Source: Betaproteobacteria bacterium (GTDB taxonomy: Bacteria; Pseudomonadota; Gammaproteobacteria; Burkholderiales; SG8-39). From it: a DNA stretch of 64,000 nt. The position numbers and the translations under genes are program-made. Numbering within the stretch: the stretch's first letter is position 1; each line of letters starts with the position of its first letter. The notes beneath the pieces were generated by a model. The model was not told where the DNA came from. It searched no databases and worked only from the letters and a program-made list of their open reading frames with translations. Location: NCBI GenBank assembly GCA_004298385.1, contig SCTX01000082.1, positions 1-64,000 on the forward strand, given 5' to 3'. This document shows, one piece after another, positions 1 through 7,349 of the stretch.

Positions 1-1322
1 GCAAGCTGCGGCAGCTCCGGATCGGTGCGGCTGCGGCAAAACAGGCTTGCCAGGCGCAGGCAGAACGCCAGCGCCCAGTCGCCGGGGACGGGACTCAGGT
101 CCTGCAGCTTAGCGAGCTTGCCGCGGTGGGCAAGCACCAGCCGCGCCAACTGCGCCTGTTCCATGCGCGAGAAACCGGGCATGTCGGCATTGGCGATGAC
201 ATAGGCCGAGTGCTTGTGGTAGCCGTTGTGAGCGATGGAGATGCCGATCTCGTGCAGGCAGGCGGCCCAGGCGAGCTGCGGCTCGCTTTGGGTCGCGCTC
301 ATGTGCCGATGCAGTCTGGCCGCGAGCTCGGCCACGCGCTCGGCTTGGGCGGTATCGACGTGGTAGCGGCGCATGAACTGGCGCACCGTCAGCTCGCGCA
401 TGTCGTGTTTTTGCACCCGGCCGAGCAAATCGTAGAGCACGCCCTGGCGCAGCGCGGCGTCCGACACGCTCATGTGTTCGATCCCAAGCTCGGCAAACGC
501 AGCGCACATGATGGCCAGGCCGCCCGGAAGGATGGCCGCGCGGTCCTCGCGCATCCCCGGCAGCAACAGGTGCTCGATGTCGCCCGCCTTGAGGAAGGCG
601 CTTCTGAGCTTATCCAGGCCGGCGGCCGAAATACCGTGCTCGCTCCAGCCGTTGGCTTCCAGGATGGAAGCAATCGAGCGCGCCGTGCCGGACGAGCCCA
701 CTGCCCCGGTCCAACCATGCCTCGCGTACTGCTTGACTATGGTCTGCAACTCGCTCCTCGCCGCAAGCTCGGCCTGCTTGAACGCGGACTTCTCGACTTT
801 GCCGTCGGCGAAGTATTTCAGGCTGTAGCTGACGCAGCCCATGTACAGGCTGTCCATCAGCTCCGGCTGCATGCCGGTGCCGATGATGAACTCGGTCGAG
901 CCGCCGCCGATGTCCATCACCAGGCGCTTTTTTCGGCTAAGCGGCAAGCTGTGCGCGACGCCGAGATAAATCAACCGCGCTTCCTCGCGCCCGGCGATGA
1001 CTTCAATCGGGAAACCCAGCGCTTCCTTGGCCTCGGCCAGGAACTGGCGCGAGTTCTTGGCCACGCGCAGCGCGTTGGTGCCGACGACGCGCACCGCTTC
1101 CGCCGGAAAGCCGCGCAAGCGGTCGGAGAAGCGCCTCAGCGCTTCCAGCGCGCGCACCTGGGTGGCGCGGTCGATGCGCTTGTCCCGCGTCAGCCCCGCG
1201 CCCAGGCGCACCTGCTCGCGCAAGCCGTCGAGCAGGTAGATCTGATCATCGACGATCCGGCCGATCTGCAGGTGAAAGCTGTTGGAGCCCAGGTCGACCG
1301 CGGCAAGCGTCTCGTATTGCAT
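1..1322 (-). CDS. ppx: Exopolyphosphatase / Ppx-GppA phosphatase (3' end outside window)
   Basis: Ppx/GppA enzymes remove terminal phosphates from polyphosphate (GppA acts on pppGpp) in the cytoplasm. Translating the minus strand from the ATG at 1320-1322 gives MQYETLAAVDLGSNSFHL, the first phosphate-binding motif of the ASKHA fold (residues 10-18), then DIGGGSTEF (about 137-145) and GREEARLIY, which carries the catalytic-type Glu near residue 114. A C-terminal HD-like helical part follows, including LHEIGISIAHNGYHKHS. The frame is open to the window edge, so the C-terminus is missing. It is divergent from ppk1 with 228 bp between them, so synthesis and breakdown of polyphosphate sit side by side. 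Ppx is preferred to GppA because of that neighbour; the sequence alone does not separate them firmly. Confidence 0.93.
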   Translation of the reverse strand, partial: MQYETLAAVDLGSNSFHLQIGRIVDDQIYLLDGLREQVRLGAGLTRDKRIDRATQVRALEALRRFSDRLRGFPAEAVRVVGTNALRVAKNSRQFLAEAKEALGFPIEVIAGREEARLIYLGVAHSLPLSRKKRLVMDIGGGSTEFIIGTGMQPELMDSLYMGCVSYSLKYFADGKVEKSAFKQAELAARSELQTIVKQYARHGWTGAVGSSGTARSIASILEANGWSEHGISAAGLDKLRSAFLKAGDIEHLLLPGMREDRAAILPGGLAIMCAAFAELGIEHMSVSDAALRQGVLYDLLGRVQKHDMRELTVRQFMRRYHVDTAQAERVAELAARLHRHMSATQSEPQLAWAACLHEIGISIAHNGYHKHSAYVIANADMPGFSRMEQAQLARLVLAHRGKLAKLQDLSPVPGDWALAFCLRLASLFCRSRTDPELPQL

Positions 1323-1550
1323 GGCGCGATTACCTTAGCACCGGGAACATGGACACGCAACGAATTTGGTGCGAACCTGTGCCAACTGGACATCGAATCG
1401 CGTATAGGCGCGGGCGCCGGCGGGAGCGGCCATCGGATCCGCTAGTCCTGTCGCTCCGGGGATCCTGGCAAAGCAACATAACCATAATCATGTTGCCGCT
1501 TCTCCGAATCGGGTAATATTCCGACAGCATTCAAAGCCGAAGCTTACGCC

Positions 1551-3638
1551 ATGTCAACTAAGAAAAAAGATTCAATGGGCGCCACGCAGGCGCTGTTTCT
1601 CAACCGGGAAATCGGCATCCTGGAGTTCAACCGTCGCGTGCTCGCCCAGGCCGAGGACGCTGACACGCCTTTGCTCGAACGTCTGCGTTTTCTTTGCATC
1701 GTCAGCAGCAATCTCGACGAATTCTTCGAGATCCGCGTCGCCGAGCTGAAGGAGACGATCCGCGTCAATCTGTCCGCCGCGGGGCCAGACGGCATGAGCC
1801 CGCACGAAGTCTTTGCCGCGGTCAACCGCATCGCGCATGAGCTGGTCGAGCGCCAATACCGGCTGCTCAACGAACATATCCTGCCCGAACTGGAAAAGGC
1901 CGGCGTGCGCTTCCTGCGCCGCAACGACCTCAACGAGGCGCAGCGCGCCTGGATCCGCCAGTATTTTTTCAACGAAATGATGCCCGTGCTCACCCCCATC
2001 GGCCTGGATCCGGCGCATCCGTTTCCGCGCGTGTTCAACAAAAGCCTGAATTTCGCCGTGGAGCTGGAGGGGCGCGATGCCTTCGGCCGCGCTTCGCGCG
2101 CGGCAATCGTGCAGGCACCGCGGATTCTGCCGCGCATGATCGCGCTGCCGCGCGAGTTGCGCCAACGCAAGGAGCAGAGCTTCGTCTTCCTCTCCTCCGT
2201 GCTGCACGAACACGCGTCCGAGCTGTTTGCGGGCATGAGCGTGCGCGGCTGCTACCAGTTTCGCGTTACCCGCAACAGCGATCTGTTCGTCGACGAAGAG
2301 GAAGTGAAGAACTTGCGCACCGCGTTGCAGGGCGAACTGCCGCAGCGCAATCTGGGTGCGGCAGTGAGGCTCGAAATCGCCGATAACTGCACCCAGGCCA
2401 TGGCCGAGTTCCTGCTGCAACAGACCGAACTCGGCCCCGAGGACCTGTACCGGGTCAACGGACCGGTGAATCTGGTGCGCCTGATGCAGATTCCCGAGCT
2501 GGTCAACCGGCCCGATCTGCAGTTCCCGGCGTTTCGTCCCGGCCGCCCCGCGGCATTGGAGAAACGGGCAGACATTTTCGCCGCGGTGCGCAAAGGCGAC
2601 GTGCTGCTGCACCACCCGTTCCAATCGTTCACGCCGGTGGTCAATTTCATCCAGCAGGCGGCCAAGGACCCGCAGGTAGTCGCGATCAAACAGACGGTCT
2701 ATCGCATCGGCACCGACTCCGCCATCATGGAAGCGTTGATCGACGCCGCCACCAGCGGCAAGGAGGTGACGGTGGTGGTGGAACTGATGGCGCGCTTCGA
2801 GGAGGTGGCCAACATCAACTGGGCCGAGCGCCTGGAGGAGGTCGGCGCGCACGTCGTCTACGGCGTCGTCGCCCACAAGACCCATGCCAAGATGGTGCTG
2901 GTGGTGCGGCGCGAGGACGGAAAGCTGCGCCGCTACGTTCACCTGGGCACCGGCAATTACCATCCGCGCACCGCGCGCCTGTACACCGACTTCGGCCTGT
3001 TCACCTGCAATCGGGAGATGTGCGCCGACGTCAACGAAGTGTTCAAGCAACTCACCGGCCTGGGTAAGGCGGAAACGCTGCATCACCTGTGGCAGGCGCC
3101 CTTCACCTTGCATGCCAACGTCATTGCCTCGATCAAGAACGAGATCCGCCTTGCCAAGGCGGGCAAGCCGGCGCGCATCATCGCCAAGATGAACGCCCTG
3201 CTCGAACCGACGGTCATCGAGGCACTCTATGCGGCCTCGCAGGCCGGCGTGCGCGTCGACCTGGTGGTGCGCGGCGTGTGCGCGCTGCGGCCCGGGGTCC
3301 CCGGCTTGTCCGAGCGCATCCGGGTGCGCTCGATTGTCGGCCGCTTTCTCGAGCACTCGCGCATTTTCTATTTTCACAACGCCGGCAAGGAGAGCGTCTA
3401 CCTCTCCAGCGCCGACTGGATGGATCGCAACTTCTTCCGCCGCGTCGAACTCTGCTTTCCGCTGCTCGAGAACAAACTCAAGCAGCGCGTCATCAAGGAA
3501 GGGCTCAAGCCCTACCTCAAGGACAACCGCCAGGCCTGGGACATGGATGCGGACGGCCATTACGCGCGCAAGAATCCGCGCGGAACGCTGCCGCGCTCGA
3601 CGCAACTGACGCTGTTGGGGGAACTCGCCCAGGAGTAG
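1551..3638 (+). CDS. ppk1: Polyphosphate kinase 1
   Basis: PPK1 reversibly moves the gamma-phosphate of ATP onto polyphosphate, at the inner membrane. The 695-residue length matches the family (about 690). Visible in order are the N-terminal helical domain (SSNLDEFFEIRVAEL), the middle domain, and two phospholipase-D-like catalytic halves. The autophosphorylated histidine is predicted to be His445 (KTHAKM), followed by HLGTGNYHPRTARLYTD; the second catalytic histidine is His602 (EHSRIFYFHN). The ATG is the first in frame and gives the family N-terminus. The gene is divergent from ppx, and the DUF47/Pit pair follows after 292 bp. A perfect inverted repeat of two DnaA-box sequences lies 28 bp after the stop. 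Confidence 0.98.
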   Translation: MSTKKKDSMGATQALFLNREIGILEFNRRVLAQAEDADTPLLERLRFLCIVSSNLDEFFEIRVAELKETIRVNLSAAGPDGMSPHEVFAAVNRIAHELVERQYRLLNEHILPELEKAGVRFLRRNDLNEAQRAWIRQYFFNEMMPVLTPIGLDPAHPFPRVFNKSLNFAVELEGRDAFGRASRAAIVQAPRILPRMIALPRELRQRKEQSFVFLSSVLHEHASELFAGMSVRGCYQFRVTRNSDLFVDEEEVKNLRTALQGELPQRNLGAAVRLEIADNCTQAMAEFLLQQTELGPEDLYRVNGPVNLVRLMQIPELVNRPDLQFPAFRPGRPAALEKRADIFAAVRKGDVLLHHPFQSFTPVVNFIQQAAKDPQVVAIKQTVYRIGTDSAIMEALIDAATSGKEVTVVVELMARFEEVANINWAERLEEVGAHVVYGVVAHKTHAKMVLVVRREDGKLRRYVHLGTGNYHPRTARLYTDFGLFTCNREMCADVNEVFKQLTGLGKAETLHHLWQAPFTLHANVIASIKNEIRLAKAGKPARIIAKMNALLEPTVIEALYAASQAGVRVDLVVRGVCALRPGVPGLSERIRVRSIVGRFLEHSRIFYFHNAGKESVYLSSADWMDRNFFRRVELCFPLLENKLKQRVIKEGLKPYLKDNRQAWDMDADGHYARKNPRGTLPRSTQLTLLGELAQE

Positions 3639-3665
3639 GCCGGCTGCGCTCGGATAATGCGCAAA

Positions 3666-3690
3666 CTTATCCACAGAGCCTGTGGATAAG
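3666..3690. repeat. Inverted pair of consensus DnaA boxes
   Basis: CTTATCCACA (3666-3675), the 5-nt spacer GAGCC, and TGTGGATAAG (3681-3690) form a perfect inverted repeat. Each arm contains the 9-mer TTATCCACA, the E. coli consensus DnaA box. As RNA it would be a 10-bp stem with a 5-nt loop, but no T-run follows in either direction, so it is a poor intrinsic terminator for ppk1. A DnaA-binding or titration site is the alternative reading. Binding is not shown by the sequence. Confidence 0.55.
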
Positions 3691-3820
3691 CGGGTGCGCA
3701 GGTTCGCGCCGCGCCCGCAACCTATGAATTCGCAAGGATTTTTCCAAATAGACGCAAAGAATAGGCATCCCGCGCCGCCGCTGTCCCATTTTCATTTGCG
3801 AATGGCACGCCGGTTTTTTT

Positions 3821-3850
3821 TCGGACAGCACCTGCGGCTATTGTTACAAT
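3821..3850 (+). promoter_or_regulatory. Candidate promoter of the DUF47-pit operon
   Basis: TACAAT at 3845-3850 is a good -10 hexamer, 80 nt before the DUF47 start codon. The best upstream match at normal spacing (around TCGGAC, 3821-3826, 18-nt spacer) is a weak -35, so activator help would be needed. No clear Pho box was recognised. The 3639-3930 gap otherwise holds only the DnaA-box palindrome. Confidence 0.3.
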
Positions 3851-3930
3851 TCCCCGCCGAAAACGAGAGTATTGCGTGAATAGCCAATACCCCTAACAAG
3901 CAATAATTCCATTTTCCTGTCGAGGTCGCG

Positions 3931-4557
3931 ATGTTCAGCCGCTTCATGCCGCGTCAAGGTAAATTTTTTGATCTGTTCAACGAGCATGCCGAGCTGATCG
4001 TCCAAGGCAGCCGCGAGCTGGCGGCCTTGATGGCGAGCGGTGACGAGCTCGAACGGCGCGCCCACAACGTCGAGTCGATAGAAAAGCGCGGCGACAGGAT
4101 CACCCGCGGCACGATCGAGCTGCTGCACAAGACCTTCATCACGCCGATCGACCGCGAGGATATCCACCAGTTGATCTCAGAAATGGACAACATCCTCGAT
4201 TTGATCGAGGACTCGGCGCAGCTCATGTTCCTGTATGACGTGCGCGTCCTGCCGCCGGATGCGAAGAAACTCGCCGACATCTGCGTCGAGTGCTGCGAGA
4301 AGGTGAAGAGTGCCGTGGCCCTGCTCTCCAGCATGGACAACGCCGATGCGATCATGGCGATATGCCAGGACATCGACCGGCTCGAGTCCGAGGCAGACCA
4401 TGTGATGCGCGCGGCCATGGGGCGCCTGTTCCGCGACGAACCCGACGTGCGCGAGCTGATCAAGCTGCGCACGGTATATGAGCACCTGGAGACGGTCACC
4501 GACCACTGTGAAGACGTGGCGAATATCATCCAAGGCATTGTGATCGAAAACGCTTGA
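3931..4557 (+). CDS. DUF47 family PhoU-like phosphate transport regulator
   Basis: This is a 208-residue helical protein of the DUF47/TIGR00153 family, distantly related to PhoU and almost always encoded next to Pit transporters, whose activity it is thought to control. Family features are ELIVQGSRELAALM, the acidic metal-binding-type helix ISEMDNILDLIEDSA (about 80-95) and the second-half counterpart VYEHLETVTDHCEDVANII near the C-terminus. The ATG is preceded by GAGG with a good gap. The pit gene follows after 31 nt on the same strand, so the two form an operon; a phosphate-starvation role is inferred from family and neighbour. Confidence 0.92.
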   Translation: MFSRFMPRQGKFFDLFNEHAELIVQGSRELAALMASGDELERRAHNVESIEKRGDRITRGTIELLHKTFITPIDREDIHQLISEMDNILDLIEDSAQLMFLYDVRVLPPDAKKLADICVECCEKVKSAVALLSSMDNADAIMAICQDIDRLESEADHVMRAAMGRLFRDEPDVRELIKLRTVYEHLETVTDHCEDVANIIQGIVIENA

Positions 4558-4588
4558 ACGCCGCGAAGCATAGCCGCGAGGTGTGCCG

Positions 4589-5581
4589 ATGAGTTTCAAG
4601 ATTCTCGTCTTCCTGGTAGTGCTCGCGCTGGCGTTCGACTTTCTCAACGGCTTTCACGACGCCGCCAACTCCATCGCCACCATCGTATCGACGCGCGTGA
4701 TGCGGCCGCAGTGGGCGGTCGCGTGGGCGGCGTTTTTCAATTTCATCGCCTTCCTGTTTTTCGGCCTGCTGGTCGCCGCTACCGTGGGCAAAGGCATTAT
4801 CGATCCGGCCGTGGTCGATCACCATGTCGTGTTCGGCGCACTCATCGGCGCGATCACGTGGAACATCATCACTTGGTATTTCGGCATTCCCTCCAGTTCC
4901 TCGCATGCCCTGATCGGCGGCCTCGCCGGCGCGGCTGTGGCCAAGGGCGGAGTGGATACCCTGATCGCAAGCGGCTTCATCAAGACCACGGCGGCGATCG
5001 TGCTGTCGCCACTGCTTGGCCTCGTTCTGGGCGGGACGCTGATGCTCGCCGTATCCTGGATCTTCTCGGGCACCACGCCGCGCCGCATCGACCGCTGGTT
5101 CCGCCGGCTGCAGTTCGTTTCGGCCTCGCTCTACAGCCTTGGGCACGGCGGCAACGATGCGCAGAAAACCATGGGCATCATCTGGATGCTGCTGATCGCC
5201 GCCCAGGTCACCGGTCCGAAGGATCCCCTGCCGTTCTGGGTGGTGATGATGTGCCAGACGGCGATGGGGCTGGGCACGCTTTTCGGCGGCTGGCGCATCG
5301 TCAAGACCATGGGCCAGAAAATTACCAAACTCAAACCCGTGGGCGGCGCCTGCGCCGAAACCGGCGGCGCCATCACCCTGTTCCTCGCCACCTGGCTGGG
5401 CGTGCCGGTGTCGACCACCCACACAATTACCGGCGCCATCGTCGGCGTGGGCTCGGTGAACAAGTTCAACGCGGTGCGCTGGGGCGTGGCTGGCAACATC
5501 GTCTGGGCTTGGATATTGACCATTCCCTGCTCCGCTTTCATCGCCGCGGTTGCCTGGTTCTTGGGAACGCAATATCTTTAG
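4589..5581 (+). CDS. pit: Inorganic phosphate transporter, PiT family
   Basis: Low-affinity H+- or metal-phosphate symporter of the inner membrane. The 330-residue protein has about ten hydrophobic segments. The PiT signature occurs twice: FLNGFHDAANSIATIVSTRV at the N-terminus, and a C-terminal counterpart around GVPVSTTHTITGAIVGVG; IPSSSSHALIGG is also typical. I start it at the ATG at 4589, because GAGGTG at 4578-4583 gives correct ribosome-binding-site spacing; the GTG two codons upstream lies inside that site. It forms an operon with the DUF47 gene. With ppk1 and ppx nearby, imported phosphate and polyphosphate are handled in one chromosomal neighbourhood. Confidence 0.96.
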   Translation: MSFKILVFLVVLALAFDFLNGFHDAANSIATIVSTRVMRPQWAVAWAAFFNFIAFLFFGLLVAATVGKGIIDPAVVDHHVVFGALIGAITWNIITWYFGIPSSSSHALIGGLAGAAVAKGGVDTLIASGFIKTTAAIVLSPLLGLVLGGTLMLAVSWIFSGTTPRRIDRWFRRLQFVSASLYSLGHGGNDAQKTMGIIWMLLIAAQVTGPKDPLPFWVVMMCQTAMGLGTLFGGWRIVKTMGQKITKLKPVGGACAETGGAITLFLATWLGVPVSTTHTITGAIVGVGSVNKFNAVRWGVAGNIVWAWILTIPCSAFIAAVAWFLGTQYL

Positions 5582-5721
5582 CCCGGCCCGCACCGGTCTG
5601 CGATTTCTGCGCTTTGCATCCGGAGCAAGTTTGATTTAAAGCAAAAGGCGTAAGATTGCTTGAGAGCATCATTGCCGGCGCCGGCGCGGCGAAGTACCGC
5701 GTACATTCAAGGAGAATTCAG

Positions 5722-6903
5722 ATGAGCAGAGAAGTCGTGGTAGTGAGCGGTGTGCGCACCGCAATCGGTGATTACGGCAGCGCGCTGAAGGACATCGCCC
5801 CGACCGAACTCGCGGCCAAAGTCGCGCGCGAAGCGGTAGCGCGGGCCAAGATCGATCCCAATGAAGTCGGCCACGTGGTATTCGGCCACGTTATCCATAC
5901 CGAGCCGAAAGACATGTACCTGTCGCGCGTGGCGATGATCAATGCGGGCCTGGCCCACCACACGCCGGCGATGACACTGAACCGCCTGTGCGGTAGCGGC
6001 ATGCAGGCCATAATCAGCGCGACCCAGATCATCCTGCTCGGCGATGCCGACGTCGCGCTTGCTGGCGGCGCGGAATCGATGAGCCGCGGCGGCTACCTGA
6101 TGCCGACGCTGCGCTGGGGCCAGCGCATGGGCGACGGCGGCACGGTCGACATGATGGTGGGCGCGCTCACCGACCCTTTCGACACGGTGCACATGGGCAT
6201 CACCGCGGAGAACATCGCCGCGAAATGGGGCATTTCGCGCGCGCAGCAGGATGAGTTTGCGGTCGAAAGCCACCGTCGCGCCATCAGCGCCATCCAGAAG
6301 GGCCATTTCAAGGAACAGATCCTTCCGATCGAGCTGAAGACGCGCAAGGGCGTGACCTTGTTCGACACCGACGAGCATCCCCGCGCCGATGCGAGCATGG
6401 AGGGCATGGCGAAACTGCGGACGGCATTCAAGAAGGACGGCACGGTTACCGCGGGCAACGCCTCGGGCATCAACGACGGCGCGGCGGCGGTGGTATTGAT
6501 GGAAGCCGGAGTCGCGGCGAAAAAAGGCCTGAAGCCGATGGCGCGCCTGCTCGCCTACGGGCATGCCGGCGTCGATCCCAAGTACATGGGCATCGGCCCC
6601 GTGCTTGCAGTACAGACGGCGCTCGCGCGCGCCGGTCTCAAAGTGAGCGACATGGACGTGGTCGAATCGAACGAGGCGTTCGCGGCGCAGGCCTGCGCCG
6701 TGGCCAAGGACCTGCAATTCGACGCGGCGAAGACCAACCCCAACGGCGGCGCCATCGCCCTGGGCCATCCCATCGGCGCCACCGGCTGCCTGCTCACGGT
6801 CAAGGCGCTGTATGAACTGCGGCGCAGTGGCGGCCGCTACGCCCTCGTGACCATGTGCATTGGAGGCGGACAGGGTATCGCCGCCGTGTTCGAGCGGATG
6901 TAA
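5722..6903 (+). CDS. bktB: Beta-ketothiolase (acetyl-CoA acetyltransferase family, BktB-like)
   Basis: Thiolase that condenses two acyl-CoAs, or cleaves 3-ketoacyl-CoA; in polyhydroxyalkanoate producers it feeds 3-ketoacyl-CoA to PhaB. The 393 residues match the family. Catalytic residues are visible: nucleophilic Cys90 in NRLCGSGMQ, His in ALGHPIGATG, and the second Cys in MCIGGGQG. The N-terminus (MSREVVVVSGVRTAIGDYGS) and VVFGHVIHTEPKDMYLSRV closely resemble Cupriavidus BktB as I recall it, which is why I prefer bktB to phaA. The start is chosen because AAGGAG lies 7 nt upstream; the open frame extends further 5' without support. The polymer genes themselves are 35 kb away (phaC/phaB/phaR). 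Confidence 0.9.
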   Translation: MSREVVVVSGVRTAIGDYGSALKDIAPTELAAKVAREAVARAKIDPNEVGHVVFGHVIHTEPKDMYLSRVAMINAGLAHHTPAMTLNRLCGSGMQAIISATQIILLGDADVALAGGAESMSRGGYLMPTLRWGQRMGDGGTVDMMVGALTDPFDTVHMGITAENIAAKWGISRAQQDEFAVESHRRAISAIQKGHFKEQILPIELKTRKGVTLFDTDEHPRADASMEGMAKLRTAFKKDGTVTAGNASGINDGAAAVVLMEAGVAAKKGLKPMARLLAYGHAGVDPKYMGIGPVLAVQTALARAGLKVSDMDVVESNEAFAAQACAVAKDLQFDAAKTNPNGGAIALGHPIGATGCLLTVKALYELRRSGGRYALVTMCIGGGQGIAAVFERM

Positions 6904-6912
6904 CGCCGCCGC

Positions 6913-7200
6913 TTGAACACGTTTGACTGCCTCTCCTGCGGCGCCTGCTGCGCCTACTCGGACGCCTGGCCGGCGTTCATCGGCGATGGCGATGGCGAAG
7001 GCATTCCGGATGAACTGATCGATTTCGACCACGGGCGCATGCGCTGCCACGGCAATCGCTGTTCGGCGCTGGCGGGCGAGATCGGAAATCGAGCGCAATG
7101 CAGAGTCTATAAGAACAGACCCCTGGTGTGCCGCGAGTTTCAGCCGGCGTCGGAGGACTGCATCATGGTTCGACGCAGATTCGATCTGCCCGCGACATAA
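6913..7200 (+). CDS. YkgJ family cysteine-cluster protein
   Basis: Small (95-residue) protein with the YkgJ/UPF0153 pattern: CLSCGACC at residues 6-13, then scattered cysteines (MRCHGNRC, AQCRVYKNRPLVCREF) that probably bind zinc or an Fe-S cluster. Family function is unknown. The only sensible start is TTG at 6913, nine nt after the bktB stop, so it is probably co-transcribed with and dependent on bktB translation. A strong hairpin lies about 110 nt downstream. Confidence 0.8.
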   Translation: MNTFDCLSCGACCAYSDAWPAFIGDGDGEGIPDELIDFDHGRMRCHGNRCSALAGEIGNRAQCRVYKNRPLVCREFQPASEDCIMVRRRFDLPAT

Positions 7201-7307
7201 CGGCGGCCTCTCAGCACTTTGACGCCTTGCAACCGCACTAAACTTTTTCCTGCCGATAGCGTGAAGCGAGGCATGACCATCCGGGAACTTCCGCGCCGCG
7301 AGGCGCA

Positions 7308-7347
7308 GGCCCTGAACGGCGCCCGAAATAGGGCGCCGTTCAGGGCC
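7308..7347. terminator. 17-bp perfect inverted repeat between convergent genes
   Basis: The arms 7308-7324 and 7331-7347 are perfectly complementary over 17 bp (outer end GGCCCTGAACGG) with loop GAAATA. The structure lies directly after the stop codon of the minus-strand pyruvate-kinase-like gene and downstream of ykgJ on the plus strand, the place of a bidirectional terminator. Neither side has a clear T-run, so it may instead act as a barrier or mRNA 3' stabiliser. Confidence 0.6.
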
Positions 7348-7349
7348 TA

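Noticed and set aside
126-1445. 439-codon plus-strand frame over ppx
   Set aside because: The minus strand encodes a clear Ppx with phosphate-binding motifs; the plus frame is its shadow.
1572-3674. 700-codon open frame antisense to ppk1, and similar long antisense frames (4526-5593, 5707-7383, 12645-13958, 22899-24224, 24781-26604, 31407-33230)
   Set aside because: They mirror well-supported genes in GC-rich DNA, have His/Arg/Ala-biased composition, no recognisable domains and no ribosome-binding sites.
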